In this document: positions 7,068 to 16,075 of the stretch, one piece after another
How positions within the stretch are numbered: position 1 is the first letter of the stretch
Layout: every line of letters starts with the position of its first letter
Origin: an uncultured Clostridia bacterium
GTDB lineage: Bacteria; Bacillota; Clostridia; TANB77; CAG-508
Direction: 5' to 3'
Assembly: GCA_934119935.1 (NCBI GenBank)
Contig: CAKOSX010000003.1
Location: 210,208-274,207 of the forward strand
Length of the DNA stretch: 64,000 nucleotides
Notes under the pieces: generated by a model
Database searches by the model: none
What the model was told of the DNA's origin: nothing
The model's input: only the letters and a program-made list of their open reading frames with translations
Made by a program: the position numbers and the translations under genes

Positions 7068-7244
7068 ACAAACTGTAAAAATGAATTAGAAAATTTGCAT
7101 TTCCGTAAGGAATATTAATCTAATAATAGTCAGTAAATTGTTCGGTAACTAATAATTGGTATGTAACTTGTAATGAGATGCCAGCAACAATATTTAATAA
7201 TAGTTAGTCAAAAATTTAAACTAATTCAAAAACGGAGGATAAAA

Positions 7245-7505
7245 ATGAAAAATAAAGGCACATGGATATGTATATTATTTATTTTAGCAGGTTTAGTAAT
7301 AGGAGGACTTATAGGTCAACTTGCGTCTGGAGTTGACTTTTTATGGTGGCTTTCATATGGACAAGAATTTGGAATTCCGCTAAGTTCACCTTTAACACTA
7401 GATTTAGGAGTTATAAAACTAACTTTTGCGATGATGTTTAAGATAAACATTGCAAGCATTTTAGGAGTTATAATTTCGGTGTTTATATATAGAAAAGTTT
7501 TATAA
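7245..7505 (+). CDS. DUF4321-type small membrane protein
   Basis: 86 residues from ATG 7245, preceded by CGGAGGA. Two hydrophobic segments (residues 5-25 and about 60-82) flank a loop with DFLWWLSYGQEFG and SPLTLDLGVIKLTFA. This matches the DUF4321 family, common in Clostridia just upstream of radC and mreB. Function unknown. It is first in the cell-shape operon, 60 bp before radC. Confidence 0.75.
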   Translation: MKNKGTWICILFILAGLVIGGLIGQLASGVDFLWWLSYGQEFGIPLSSPLTLDLGVIKLTFAMMFKINIASILGVIISVFIYRKVL

Positions 7506-7565
7506 AATAATCTTATAATTAATTATTTAAGTTTATAAATGGATAGTGGTAGAAAGGATAATAAA

Positions 7566-8255
7566 TTGACAATAAAAAAACTACCATCATCAGAAAGACC
7601 ATATGAAAAAGCGCAAATGTATGGCATAGAGCGCTTATCTAATTCGGAATTATTGGCAATAATAATAAAAACAGGAACAAATGATAAAACTTCAGTAGGT
7701 TTAGCACAGGAAATACTCTCACTCGAGAGCCAACAAAAGGAGAATGTTCAATTCTTGCAAGAAGTTTCACTTGAAGAATTAACAAAAATAAAAGGTATTG
7801 GAATGGTCAAGGCAATACAAATTAAAGCAGTTTGTGAACTTGCTAAAAGAATTTCAAGGCCAATAGAAAATGTTAAAATTAACATTAGAACTCCGGAATG
7901 TGTTGCTAAACTATTAATGAATGAAATGAAGTATGAAAAAAGAGAAAAAGTTAAGGTTTTGGTATTAAATACTAAAAATACGCTTTTAAAAATTTTGGAT
8001 GTGTCGTATGGCGGCACGAGTTCAGCTGTAATTGAGCCAAAAGATGTATTAACAGAACCAATTAAGATGGGAGCACCAAAGATTATCTTGGTACATAATC
8101 ATCCTAGCGGAGACCCAACACCAAGTAAAGAAGATATAGAAACAACCGGAAGAATATATAATGCAGCTGCATTATTAGGAGTAGAGCTATTAGACCATGT
8201 TGTAATAGGCAACGAAAGATATACAAGTATTTTTTCAATGGGAGGATTGAAGTAA
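7566..8255 (+). CDS. radC: RadC/JAMM-domain protein
   Basis: 229 residues from TTG 7566, with AGAAAGGA 7 nt upstream; an ATG at 7539 in frame lacks a ribosome site. The N-terminal helix-hairpin-helix part (KIKGIGMVKAIQIKAV) is followed by a JAB1/MPN metalloprotease-like domain with HNHPSGDPTPSKED. RadC was once tied to DNA repair, but its role remains unsettled. It ends 4 bp before mreB, an arrangement conserved in Firmicutes. Confidence 0.92.
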   Translation: MTIKKLPSSERPYEKAQMYGIERLSNSELLAIIIKTGTNDKTSVGLAQEILSLESQQKENVQFLQEVSLEELTKIKGIGMVKAIQIKAVCELAKRISRPIENVKINIRTPECVAKLLMNEMKYEKREKVKVLVLNTKNTLLKILDVSYGGTSSAVIEPKDVLTEPIKMGAPKIILVHNHPSGDPTPSKEDIETTGRIYNAAALLGVELLDHVVIGNERYTSIFSMGGLK

Positions 8256-8259
8256 AACG

Positions 8260-9288
8260 ATGAGTTTTTTCACATTTGGATCAAAGGATATAGGGATGGA
8301 TTTAGGAACATCTAACATTTTATTAACAATAAAGGGAAAGGGGATAGTTTTAAATGAACCATCTGTTGTTGCAATAAATAGGCAAACAAACCAGATTGTT
8401 GCAACAGGGCATGAGGCAAAGGAGATGCTTGGTAGAACACCAGAGCAAATTAGGGCAGTAAGACCAATGAAAGACGGTGTTATTGCTGATTTTACAGCTG
8501 CTCAGATGATGATAAAAAACACTATTTCTAAGGTGTGTAAAAGATACAATGTTGGAAGACCAAGAGTTGTAGTTGGGGTTCCATCTGGAATAACAGAGGT
8601 AGAGGAAAGAGCCGTAGAAGAAGCTGTGGCTCAGGCTGGCGCAAGAGAAGTCTACTTAATAGAAGAACCAATGGCAGCTGCTATTGGGGCTGGAATGGAT
8701 GTGGCAGAACCAACTGGTAACATGGTTGTAGATATTGGCGGAGGGACCACAGAAGTAGCAGTAATTTCTTTAGGAGGCATTGTTATAAGCGATTCTATTA
8801 GGGTGGCCGGAGACACAATGGACGATGAGATTATAAACTATATAAAAAATAATCTAAATTTAGCAATTGGAGGAACAACTGCAGAGCAAGTTAAACTAGA
8901 GCTTGGTTGTGCTATTCCTTTGGTAACACAAAAAACTATGGAAATTAGAGGAAGAGAACTTTCAACAGGTCTTCCAGAAAATAAAGAGGTTACATCGGCT
9001 CAAATTCAAGAAGCAATGGAACCTGCAATAGCTAGAATAGTAGATTTAGTAAAGGCAACACTAGAAAAAACGCCTCCAGAGCTTGCATCAGACATAATTG
9101 AGCGTGGAATAGTATTAACAGGTGGAGGAGCATTAATAAAAGGCATAGATGTTCTTTTATCACAGAAAACAGAAATTCCAGTGTATGTTGCAGATAGACC
9201 ACTAGATTGTGTCGCAAACGGAACAGGTAAAACAATAGAAGATATGGACAAACTTAGAACAGCATTAATACGCAATAGAAGAAGATAA
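8260..9288 (+). CDS. mreB: Rod-shape actin homologue MreB
   Basis: 342 residues, full length. It has the actin-fold phosphate loops GMDLGTSN and DIGGGTTEVAV, and the adenosine motif LTGGGALIKG. MreB forms membrane-bound filaments that guide lateral wall synthesis. The gene starts the classical mreB-mreC-mreD-mrdA run. Confidence 0.97.
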   Translation: MSFFTFGSKDIGMDLGTSNILLTIKGKGIVLNEPSVVAINRQTNQIVATGHEAKEMLGRTPEQIRAVRPMKDGVIADFTAAQMMIKNTISKVCKRYNVGRPRVVVGVPSGITEVEERAVEEAVAQAGAREVYLIEEPMAAAIGAGMDVAEPTGNMVVDIGGGTTEVAVISLGGIVISDSIRVAGDTMDDEIINYIKNNLNLAIGGTTAEQVKLELGCAIPLVTQKTMEIRGRELSTGLPENKEVTSAQIQEAMEPAIARIVDLVKATLEKTPPELASDIIERGIVLTGGGALIKGIDVLLSQKTEIPVYVADRPLDCVANGTGKTIEDMDKLRTALIRNRRR

Positions 9289-9370
9289 TAAAAATACAGG
9301 ATAAATAATTTTTCAAAATTTTATTTGGGAAGGGAAAATGCTAGATACCATTTTGGCATGGGGCTAATAA

Positions 9371-10186
9371 ATGTATAAGAATAAAAAAACGGGAGTAATT
9401 GGAATAGTAATAACCATAATTATACTAATTGTAATTGTGGTTATTTCAAATATAAAAATAGAAGATTTTTCGCATATTGGTGGCGCACTTAGCTCTTTTG
9501 TAATGCCGGTACAAAATGGTATTACATATTTAAAAAATAAATTTAGCGGAAATAGTACTTTCTTTTCTGATATGGCAACATTAAAAGAAGAAAACAAAAC
9601 GCTAAAAGAACGCAACAGTGAAATGGAAAAATCACTAAGAGAGCTTGAAATAATAAAATCTGAGAACGAAACACTAAAAGAATATGTAAATTTAAAAGAT
9701 AAATACACAGAATACACAACCATACCAGGCTATGTAATAAACAAGAGTACAAGCAATTATAGCAACATTATAGTTATAAATGTAGGTGAGAATGATGGAA
9801 TTAAAGTTGGAATGCCAGTAATTTCAAATGAGGGATTAGTTGGACATGTAATTTCAGTTACAGACACTACCGCAAAGGTGCAAACTTTACTAGATACTTC
9901 TAGTGCGGTAAGCAGTGTGGTTGGAACAGCGAGAGATTCTATAATTATAAAGGGAAACCTGGAAAATGCAGATATGTTAAAGGGAACATATATTTCAACA
10001 ACAGCTACATTACTAGAGGGAGATAAAGCAGAAACATCTGGACTTGGTGGAATTTATCCAAAGGGAATTACTATTGGAACAGTAAAACAAATAATTTCTA
10101 CAAAAAATTTAACAAATAGATATGTATTAATAGAGCCAGCAGTCAACTTTAATAAACTAGAAACTGTTTTAGTTATAATGAATTAA
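9371..10186 (+). CDS. mreC: Rod-shape protein MreC
   Basis: 271 residues. One transmembrane helix (about 8-26) is followed by a coiled coil (about 70-110, rich in KEENKTLKERN repeats) and a C-terminal beta domain with NVGENDGIKVGMPVIS. MreC links MreB to penicillin-binding protein 2 outside the membrane. It lies 82 bp after mreB and 22 bp before mreD. Confidence 0.95.
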   Translation: MYKNKKTGVIGIVITIIILIVIVVISNIKIEDFSHIGGALSSFVMPVQNGITYLKNKFSGNSTFFSDMATLKEENKTLKERNSEMEKSLRELEIIKSENETLKEYVNLKDKYTEYTTIPGYVINKSTSNYSNIIVINVGENDGIKVGMPVISNEGLVGHVISVTDTTAKVQTLLDTSSAVSSVVGTARDSIIIKGNLENADMLKGTYISTTATLLEGDKAETSGLGGIYPKGITIGTVKQIISTKNLTNRYVLIEPAVNFNKLETVLVIMN

Positions 10187-10208
10187 AATCTATAGAAAGG
10201 AGCATAGC

Positions 10209-10743
10209 ATGAAAAAAACTATAACAATAATCTGTTTAATTTTGTCATTCTTTGTAATATATTTTTTGCAAGCTAACTTTTTTACATGGTTTAATATAGC
10301 AGGCATAATGCCAAATCTATATGTTATATTAGTGTTGTTTATAGGTCTATTCATGAAGAGAAAGCTACGGATTAGTGTTTGGAATAAGCTTCGGGCTCTA
10401 TATAGATATTATTCTTGGAAAAACAGTTGGCATATCGGCGTTGGCACTTGGAATAGTAGGAATATTGGGAGAGATAATGAGCAAAAACTTCTCAAAGGAC
10501 AGCAGATTTATTGTCACCTTAATGGTTATAATTACAACCGCTTTGTATGAGGCGTTGGTATATATTTTAACCATGTTAAGAACAGAAAGTGCAATAGAAA
10601 TAATACCTTTTATTAAAATATTACTAATTGAGCTAGTGTTCAATATATTACTAACAATAATTATATATCCAATAATAAAAAAGGCGGGATATTACATTGA
10701 GAATTTATTTGATGAAAAATATATTCTTACAAGATATTTTTAA
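10209..10743 (+). pseudogene. mreD: Rod-shape protein MreD, interrupted by a frameshift
   Basis: The first frame (ATG 10209, ribosome site AAAGGAG) gives the MreD N-terminus with helices and LYVILVLFIGLF. After ATG 10353 it runs into unrelated sequence and ends at 10550. A +1 shift near 10356-10365 restores ESYGLVFGISFGLYIDIILG and further helices to 10743. The joined length is about 178 residues, normal for MreD. MreD is a multi-pass membrane partner of MreC and PBP2. Loss of a core shape gene is unlikely while its operon mates are intact, so a sequence error is as likely as real inactivation. Confidence 0.8.
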
Positions 10744-10772
10744 AATTACTGTTGATAAAAGAAGGTGAGCTA

Positions 10773-12866
10773 TTGGGAAAAAATAAAGGAAAAAATGATA
10801 GAATTAGATATAATATTATAACGATATTAGTATACATAATAGGGATTGTATTGCTAGTTCAACTATTCAACCTTCAAATTGTACATGGAGCAGAATATAG
10901 AGAAACCTCAAACATAAAACTTACAAGAGAAAGTGTGTTAAAGGCAGATAGAGGAAATATCAAAGATAGTTCGGGGACAACACTTGCAACGGTTGATGCA
11001 CAATATTCTATAGTATTATACAAAACGAAAGTAAGCAACGAGACATTAAATAACACAATTTTGAACTTATTAAACATATTATCCACAAATGGTGACTCGT
11101 ATGTGGATAACTTCCTTATAGATGTCAATCCGTATAGGTTTAAATTAGAGGAAGAAGAAAGTCAAAAAAAGTGGAAAAAAGCAAATAACATTGATGAGAA
11201 TGCAAGTGCAGAAGAAGTTTTTAATTATTTCAAGAAAAAATACGAAATAACAACAGATAACGTAGAAGATGCCAGAAAAATATTGGCAATAAGATATGAA
11301 ATCTCATATAAAGGCTATAGTAACACAAAATCTATAGAAATAGCAAGCAATATAAGCAGACAAAGTTTAGAGCAGATAAAAGAAAGAAATGCTGAGTTTT
11401 CTGGAGTGGAAATAACCGAGACACCAATAAGAAAATATACATTGGGAAATACTGCATCTCACATTTTAGGAAGAATTGGTAGAATAGAAAGTAGTGAATT
11501 AGAGGGAAACGAAGACATATACGATCAGAACGATATAATTGGAAAAGCTGGAATTGAGTATGTATTTGAAAAATATTTAAAGGGAACAGATGGAGTAAAG
11601 CAAATAGACATGAATGTTGATGGAACCATAACCGATGAATATGTTTCAAAGGAGGCTGTGTCTGGATCGGATGTTATATTAACAATAGATTCAAAACTTC
11701 AAGCCGTAACAGAGCAAGCTTTAGCCGACAACATAAATAAAATTGCAAATCATGGATTCTCACGAGAAGATAACCCAGCAGATGCGGGTGCAGCAGTTGT
11801 ATTAAATGTGAAAACAGGTGAAGTAATAGCAATGGCAAGTTATCCAGACTACGATCCATCTGCGTTTGTAAATGGAATAGATACCAACACATGGAATTAC
11901 TATATAAACGGCGATACAAAACCATTGGAAAATAAGGCAATCTCAGCGATGTATTCTCCAGGATCAACTTATAAAATGGTAACAGCACTTGCTGGACTGG
12001 AAACAGGGACAATTACACCAAAAACAAAAATAAATGATACGGGTGTGTTTAGAAAATACAATAGTTCTTGGAGATGTTGGAATAAATATGGACATGGATA
12101 CTTAAATGTATCACAAGCAATAGAGCATTCGTGCAACTATTTCTTCTACGATTTAGGAGATAGACTTGGAATAGATAACCTAGCAAAATACTCATATTAT
12201 TTAGGCTTAGGACACAAAACGGGGATCGAATTAAAAGGTGAAATATCTGGAGTACTTGCAAGCAACGAAATTGCAAAACAAGAAAACAGAGTATGGAACC
12301 CAGGTGAAACAATATCTGCTGCAATAGGCCAAAGTTATAACACATTTACTCCACTACAAATGGCAAAATACGTTGCAATGATAGCAAACAGAGGAAAGAA
12401 ACTAGATGTAACAATAGTAAAATCTATAATAAATCCAGACGGGAGCGAAGTTGCAAGAGACGAATATGAAGCATACGTAAATGAAAAATTAGGACTACAA
12501 GAAGATGACACAGGAGAAATGCAATTTAAAGAAGAAAACATAGAAGCAATACTAGAAGGAATGAGAGGCGTTACAAGCGAATCTGGAGGAACAGCATACT
12601 CAACATTCAAAAACTTCAACATAGAAGTAGGAGGAAAAACAGGTTCTGCTCAAACAGGTGTACAAGGAAAAACAAACGCATGGTTTGTTGGATTTGCACC
12701 ATTCGATGATCCCGAAATCGCAATAGTTGTATTTGTTAGAAACGGTGGACACGGAAGCTATACAGCAGAAGTTGCAAGAGAAATAATTGCACAATACTTT
12801 GGAATGAACACAAATCAAGTAACAGAAAACACAACAGCTATACCAACAGTACAAATAATAAACTAA
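10773..12866 (+). CDS. mrdA: Penicillin-binding protein 2 (transpeptidase)
   Basis: 697 residues from TTG 10773, which has AGGTGAG 4 nt upstream; a TTG at 10752 lacks a site. A transmembrane anchor (about 17-36) is followed by the PBP dimerisation domain. The transpeptidase domain has STYK (S398 to K401), SCN (453-455) and KTG (622-624). It cross-links lateral-wall peptidoglycan with the MreBCD complex. It is longer than E. coli PBP2, as usual in Firmicutes. No RodA gene follows. Confidence 0.95.
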   Translation: MGKNKGKNDRIRYNIITILVYIIGIVLLVQLFNLQIVHGAEYRETSNIKLTRESVLKADRGNIKDSSGTTLATVDAQYSIVLYKTKVSNETLNNTILNLLNILSTNGDSYVDNFLIDVNPYRFKLEEEESQKKWKKANNIDENASAEEVFNYFKKKYEITTDNVEDARKILAIRYEISYKGYSNTKSIEIASNISRQSLEQIKERNAEFSGVEITETPIRKYTLGNTASHILGRIGRIESSELEGNEDIYDQNDIIGKAGIEYVFEKYLKGTDGVKQIDMNVDGTITDEYVSKEAVSGSDVILTIDSKLQAVTEQALADNINKIANHGFSREDNPADAGAAVVLNVKTGEVIAMASYPDYDPSAFVNGIDTNTWNYYINGDTKPLENKAISAMYSPGSTYKMVTALAGLETGTITPKTKINDTGVFRKYNSSWRCWNKYGHGYLNVSQAIEHSCNYFFYDLGDRLGIDNLAKYSYYLGLGHKTGIELKGEISGVLASNEIAKQENRVWNPGETISAAIGQSYNTFTPLQMAKYVAMIANRGKKLDVTIVKSIINPDGSEVARDEYEAYVNEKLGLQEDDTGEMQFKEENIEAILEGMRGVTSESGGTAYSTFKNFNIEVGGKTGSAQTGVQGKTNAWFVGFAPFDDPEIAIVVFVRNGGHGSYTAEVAREIIAQYFGMNTNQVTENTTAIPTVQIIN

Positions 12867-12941
12867 AACTGAATAAAAAATGAACATCTGATAAAGTTAA
12901 AATAGAAAGTGCAAATATTAATATAAAAGAGGATGTAGAAT

Positions 12942-13559
12942 ATGAAAAGTTGCATAACCATAAATTTAAAAAAGGACAACATAGTTATAAAAATAAATGA
13001 GGATTTTTCACAAGAAGATATAATGTACTCATTAAGAAAAAAAATACCAGAATTAAAAAAATTATATCAAAATGAAAAAACACCAATACTAATAACTGGC
13101 AAGGTACTAAAAAATAAAGAAATAGACGAAATACAAGAATTAATAAAAAAGCACATCGACGTAAAAATAGACTTTGATAGTCCCAAGACTTTAGGATTAC
13201 ATGGAATAATGAAAGCATACAATAAAGAAATAGCAACATCGGAAACAAAATTCCACAGAGGTTCAGTAAGATCCGGCCAAAAAGTAGAATTCGAAGGGAG
13301 CCTTGTAATACTAGGCGATGTAAACGACGGTGCTGAAGTAATGGCAGTAGACAACATTGTTGTATTAGGAAATTTAAGAGGGCTTGCACATGCTGGTGCA
13401 AAAGGCAACAAAGAAGCAATAATCGCAGCATCTTCAATAGAGGCACCACAACTAAGAATCTCTAACATAATAAAAGAAAGAGAAAGAGAAGAAATACTAG
13501 AAAGCACAAGAAAAACATATGCATATGTCGATGCAGATGGGAAAATAGAATTGGAATAG
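12942..13559 (+). CDS. minC: Septum site-determining protein MinC
   Basis: 205 residues. The N-terminal part is weakly conserved, and the C-terminal beta-helix domain is clear (VEFEGSLVILGDVNDGAEV, then NIVVLGNLRGLAHAGAKGN). MinC blocks FtsZ assembly away from midcell. In most Clostridia minD, minE and often rodA follow directly. Here the next gene is an Rpn nuclease, so minD must lie elsewhere or be absent. Confidence 0.93.
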   Translation: MKSCITINLKKDNIVIKINEDFSQEDIMYSLRKKIPELKKLYQNEKTPILITGKVLKNKEIDEIQELIKKHIDVKIDFDSPKTLGLHGIMKAYNKEIATSETKFHRGSVRSGQKVEFEGSLVILGDVNDGAEVMAVDNIVVLGNLRGLAHAGAKGNKEAIIAASSIEAPQLRISNIIKEREREEILESTRKTYAYVDADGKIELE

Positions 13560-13885
13560 ATAGAAAATTTAATAATGTTTAAGTAAAAATAAATCCTCAG
13601 ATTTGCAAGGGAAACTTGGAAATTTGTAGATTTATTTTTATATATGGAAGGAAGAGGTATTATAAGCTTGTCGATTTGTGACGAACGATTTTTCTTGATT
13701 TCATGCATAAAAGATGTATAATGTAAACAGTTATTTCGAAGTTTTTTATTTTATAATTTGTATCAAAATCATTGATTTTTTCAATTAGCCATTCGGCAAA
13801 ATATTACTCATACAATTTGATTAAACTTTTAATAACTAAATTTAAGTATAACAATTTTTGTTATACAAAATTAAGGAGGTTATAT
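13560..13885. other. Intergenic region minC to Rpn gene: hairpin and promoter
   Basis: AAAAATAAATC (13585-13595) pairs with GATTTATTTTT (13629-13639) around an inner CAAG/CTTG stem, a likely terminator for the mre-minC operon. Farther on, TTGATT (13695-13700), 16 bp and TATAAT (13717-13722) form a plausible promoter for the Rpn gene. The rest is AT-rich without clear features. Confidence 0.45.
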
Positions 13886-14788
13886 ATGCAAAATGAAAAG
13901 AAAAGCATATTACAACCAAAGAATGATGTAGTGTTTAAAGCATTATTTTCAAGAGGAAAACCAAGGATAACACAAGCAATGTTAGAGGCTATTTTAAAGA
14001 TGAAAATAGACAAGCTTGAGCTTGATAAAAGTACAGATTTGCTAAATGAAAATGCAGATGATAAAAATGGTAGACTAGATTTAAGGGCAATAATCAATGG
14101 AAACACCGAATGTGATATAGAAGTACAACTTGTTTCAAATGATAATATAACTGAGCGATTTTTATATTATTGGGCGAAAATGTATGCTGCTAATTTAAAA
14201 ATTGGAGATAAATATAGTGATTTAAGAAAAACAATATCAATAATAATTTTAGATGACGATTTTAAATTGACGAAAAATCTTGAAAGACCACAGACAACAT
14301 GGAGAATACGAGAGAGTGAAGCTACGCATCTTGTATTGACAGATTACTTTGAAATAATTATAATAGAGATACCGAAGGTAGTAAAAGCATACCAAAAAAC
14401 ACCAAATGACGAAGTACTGCAATGGATGCTTTTTCTAGATAATCCAGAAAAAGAGGAGGTAGCTCGTATAATGGAAGAAAATAAGGATATTAAAGAAGCA
14501 AAGGAAGAGTTGGAAAGAATAAGCCAAGATGATATACTAAGAAGAAAGGCATTAAATAGAACACTTGAAATAGCTGATAAATTACAGTTAAAGAAAGAGG
14601 CAAAAGAGGCAAGAGAAAAAGGCTTATCAGATGGACTAGTAACAGGAGAAAAAATTGGAATAGAGAAGGAAAAAAAGTCTGTAATAAAAAAGTTACATGA
14701 ACTTAATATACCTGTAGAACAAATTGCAAAAGTGGTAGAATTAAAAGAAGAAGAGGTAAAACAAATATTAAATGATAAAAAAGCATAA
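13886..14788 (+). CDS. Rpn-family PD-(D/E)XK nuclease / transposase-like protein
   Basis: 300 residues from ATG 13886, with AAGGAGGT upstream. It begins ILQPKNDVVFKALFSRGKP, the start typical of the Rpn/PDDEXK_2 family, and continues with RLDLRAIINGNTECDIEVQL. The D...E-x-Q pattern is the nuclease core. The C-terminal part is a charged helix with EKIGIEKEKK and a short EQIAKVVELKEEEV segment. Rpn proteins promote recombination and vary rapidly in number between genomes. An isolated gene set between minC and housekeeping genes points to insertion here. Confidence 0.85.
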   Translation: MQNEKKSILQPKNDVVFKALFSRGKPRITQAMLEAILKMKIDKLELDKSTDLLNENADDKNGRLDLRAIINGNTECDIEVQLVSNDNITERFLYYWAKMYAANLKIGDKYSDLRKTISIIILDDDFKLTKNLERPQTTWRIRESEATHLVLTDYFEIIIIEIPKVVKAYQKTPNDEVLQWMLFLDNPEKEEVARIMEENKDIKEAKEELERISQDDILRRKALNRTLEIADKLQLKKEAKEAREKGLSDGLVTGEKIGIEKEKKSVIKKLHELNIPVEQIAKVVELKEEEVKQILNDKKA

Positions 14789-14808
14789 CCTTTCGCTATA
14801 GCGAAAGG
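14789..14808. terminator. Perfect 20-bp palindrome after Rpn gene
   Basis: CCTTTCGCTATAGCGAAAGG directly follows the stop codon. It can form a hairpin in either direction and lies between converging genes. The inner 14 bp (TTCGCTATAGCGAA) recur at 51718-51731. Confidence 0.5.
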
Positions 14809-14821
14809 TAGACATAACTTA

Positions 14822-15316
14822 TTAAGTCAAAAGCAATAATACCAATGTAAAGAAAAGGTATGGATCATTTACTTTTTCATTATATAAAAAGAACAAAATA
14901 CATAAAATAAGTACATCATCAAAATATAAATTAATTCCGAAAAAGCTGAATAATGGAGGCAACTCTTGTTGTTTAGCTTTTTCTTTTTTTGGTTGAGTAA
15001 TATTTTTTTTGTATGATGAAGATTTGCCTTTGCATAAATTGTAATCAGTATTTATTTGTTTGGGACTAGTTTTCGAGTGTACATTGTATGATGAAGGTCG
15101 ATAATTTAGGTTATTACGAGAATTCATTGGTGCTTGTGAAATTTGTCTATTATTTTGAGTATATGGGGTGGAATAATAAGAATTTCTATTTCGTGGTTGA
15201 GCTCTACTATTATTTCGTATGTATTCTTGATTTTGTTGTGGCATATTTCTATAAACATTTGGATTCATATAACGCATGTAATTTGGAAGTCCAAAGTAGG
15301 GATAATTAGCTACCAT
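14822..15316 (-). CDS. Asn/Tyr-rich protein with C-terminal membrane segment
   Basis: 164 residues from ATG 15316, with GGTGGTGAT upstream. The first 110 residues are low complexity, rich in N, Y, P, R and Q, like spore-coat or surface proteins. The C-terminal 45 residues hold two hydrophobic runs (FSFFGINLYFDDVLILCILF and LFFTLVLLLLT). Not recognised. It overlaps the next gene upstream by 11 bp, so the three minus-strand genes at 14822-15953 form an operon. A sporulation role is only a guess from composition. Confidence 0.6.
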   Translation of the reverse strand: MVANYPYFGLPNYMRYMNPNVYRNMPQQNQEYIRNNSRAQPRNRNSYYSTPYTQNNRQISQAPMNSRNNLNYRPSSYNVHSKTSPKQINTDYNLCKGKSSSYKKNITQPKKEKAKQQELPPLFSFFGINLYFDDVLILCILFFLYNEKVNDPYLFFTLVLLLLT

Positions 15317-15779
15317 TCTTATCACCACCAGATTGCCTCATTAATTCGAAAACCTTTTCCATATTAAATAATTGAATGTATTCGTCGACTTTTGCCTGTC
15401 TGCTAGGTTTTAAATATGGTTTTAACGAACGAAGTAAGTTTACACCAGAATTGTTAGAAGGACTGTTCATGGCACTAATTATTTTTTGCATTTTCATCAT
15501 AGTATTAATATCTATGTTCGGCATTGATTGCTCAAAACCGTTGATGGAACCACGATTAGCGGATTGCTCTGAATTAGCAGAGTCAGTAGAATTAGCCTGG
15601 TTTACATATGAATTCATGTTAGATTCAGAAGCATTTCCACTGGTACTATTCCCAGAAGTAGTACTATTTTGAGCAGAATTATTTTGCAGTGAATTAAGCA
15701 TTTCTTTTATATTATCTGGAATTTGTTTCCCTTCCATCATAGTAGAAAAACTTTTTAACATATCAGCCATATCTGCCAT
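15306..15779 (-). CDS. Hypothetical protein with Ser/Asn-rich linker
   Basis: 157 residues. A short N-terminal helix (MADMADMLKSFSTMMEG) leads into a Ser/Asn/Thr-rich linker (about 50-95). A conserved-looking C-terminal helical domain follows, with MMKMQKIISAMN, LLRSLKPYLKPSRQAKVDEY and IQLFNMEKVFELM. Proteins ending in 'LKPYL-x-x-SRxxKVDxYI' are common in Clostridia, with no known function. Start has GGAAGGA upstream. Middle gene of the three-gene minus-strand operon. Confidence 0.7.
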   Translation of the reverse strand: MADMADMLKSFSTMMEGKQIPDNIKEMLNSLQNNSAQNSTTSGNSTSGNASESNMNSYVNQANSTDSANSEQSANRGSINGFEQSMPNIDINTMMKMQKIISAMNSPSNNSGVNLLRSLKPYLKPSRQAKVDEYIQLFNMEKVFELMRQSGGDKNGS

Positions 15780-15803
15780 AAAAATTCAGTCCTTCCAATA
15801 AAA

Positions 15804-15953
15804 TTAATTATTTTTGTTATTCATTTGTTTCAGTATTTCCTCAGGGCTCTTATTTCCAAGCATTTTAGAAACTTGATTCATTTTCTCTTCAAGCTCTTTC
15901 TTATCCATCTTAGAAATCATATTCATCATATCGTTAAAATTCATTTCAGACAT
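15804..15953 (-). CDS. 49-residue Met-rich helical protein
   Basis: The minus strand reads MSEMNFNDMMNMISKMDKKE and ends SPEEILKQMNNKNN. The start at 15953 has AAGGATG 9 nt upstream. The peptide is helical and rich in Met and Lys. It lies 24 bp upstream of the 15306 gene, and the two N-terminal parts look alike (M-rich, SKM/KSF). Small proteins with a 'KSPEEIL' end accompany such genes in Clostridia. Function unknown. Confidence 0.65.
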   Translation of the reverse strand: MSEMNFNDMMNMISKMDKKELEEKMNQVSKMLGNKSPEEILKQMNNKNN

Positions 15954-16075
15954 ATTAAATTCATCCTTTCTTAATTTACTTAAAGGCTAAGCCTCTAGGT
16001 AAATTATATTCCAAGACAAAAATATAATACCATTGTTTAAATGGTATTATATAATATTCTGTAAGATAAAATTTG

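Noticed and set aside
14641..14788. Rpn gene as an intact transposon
   Set aside because: No terminal inverted repeats or target duplications flank it; the palindrome after it is a hairpin at one end only.
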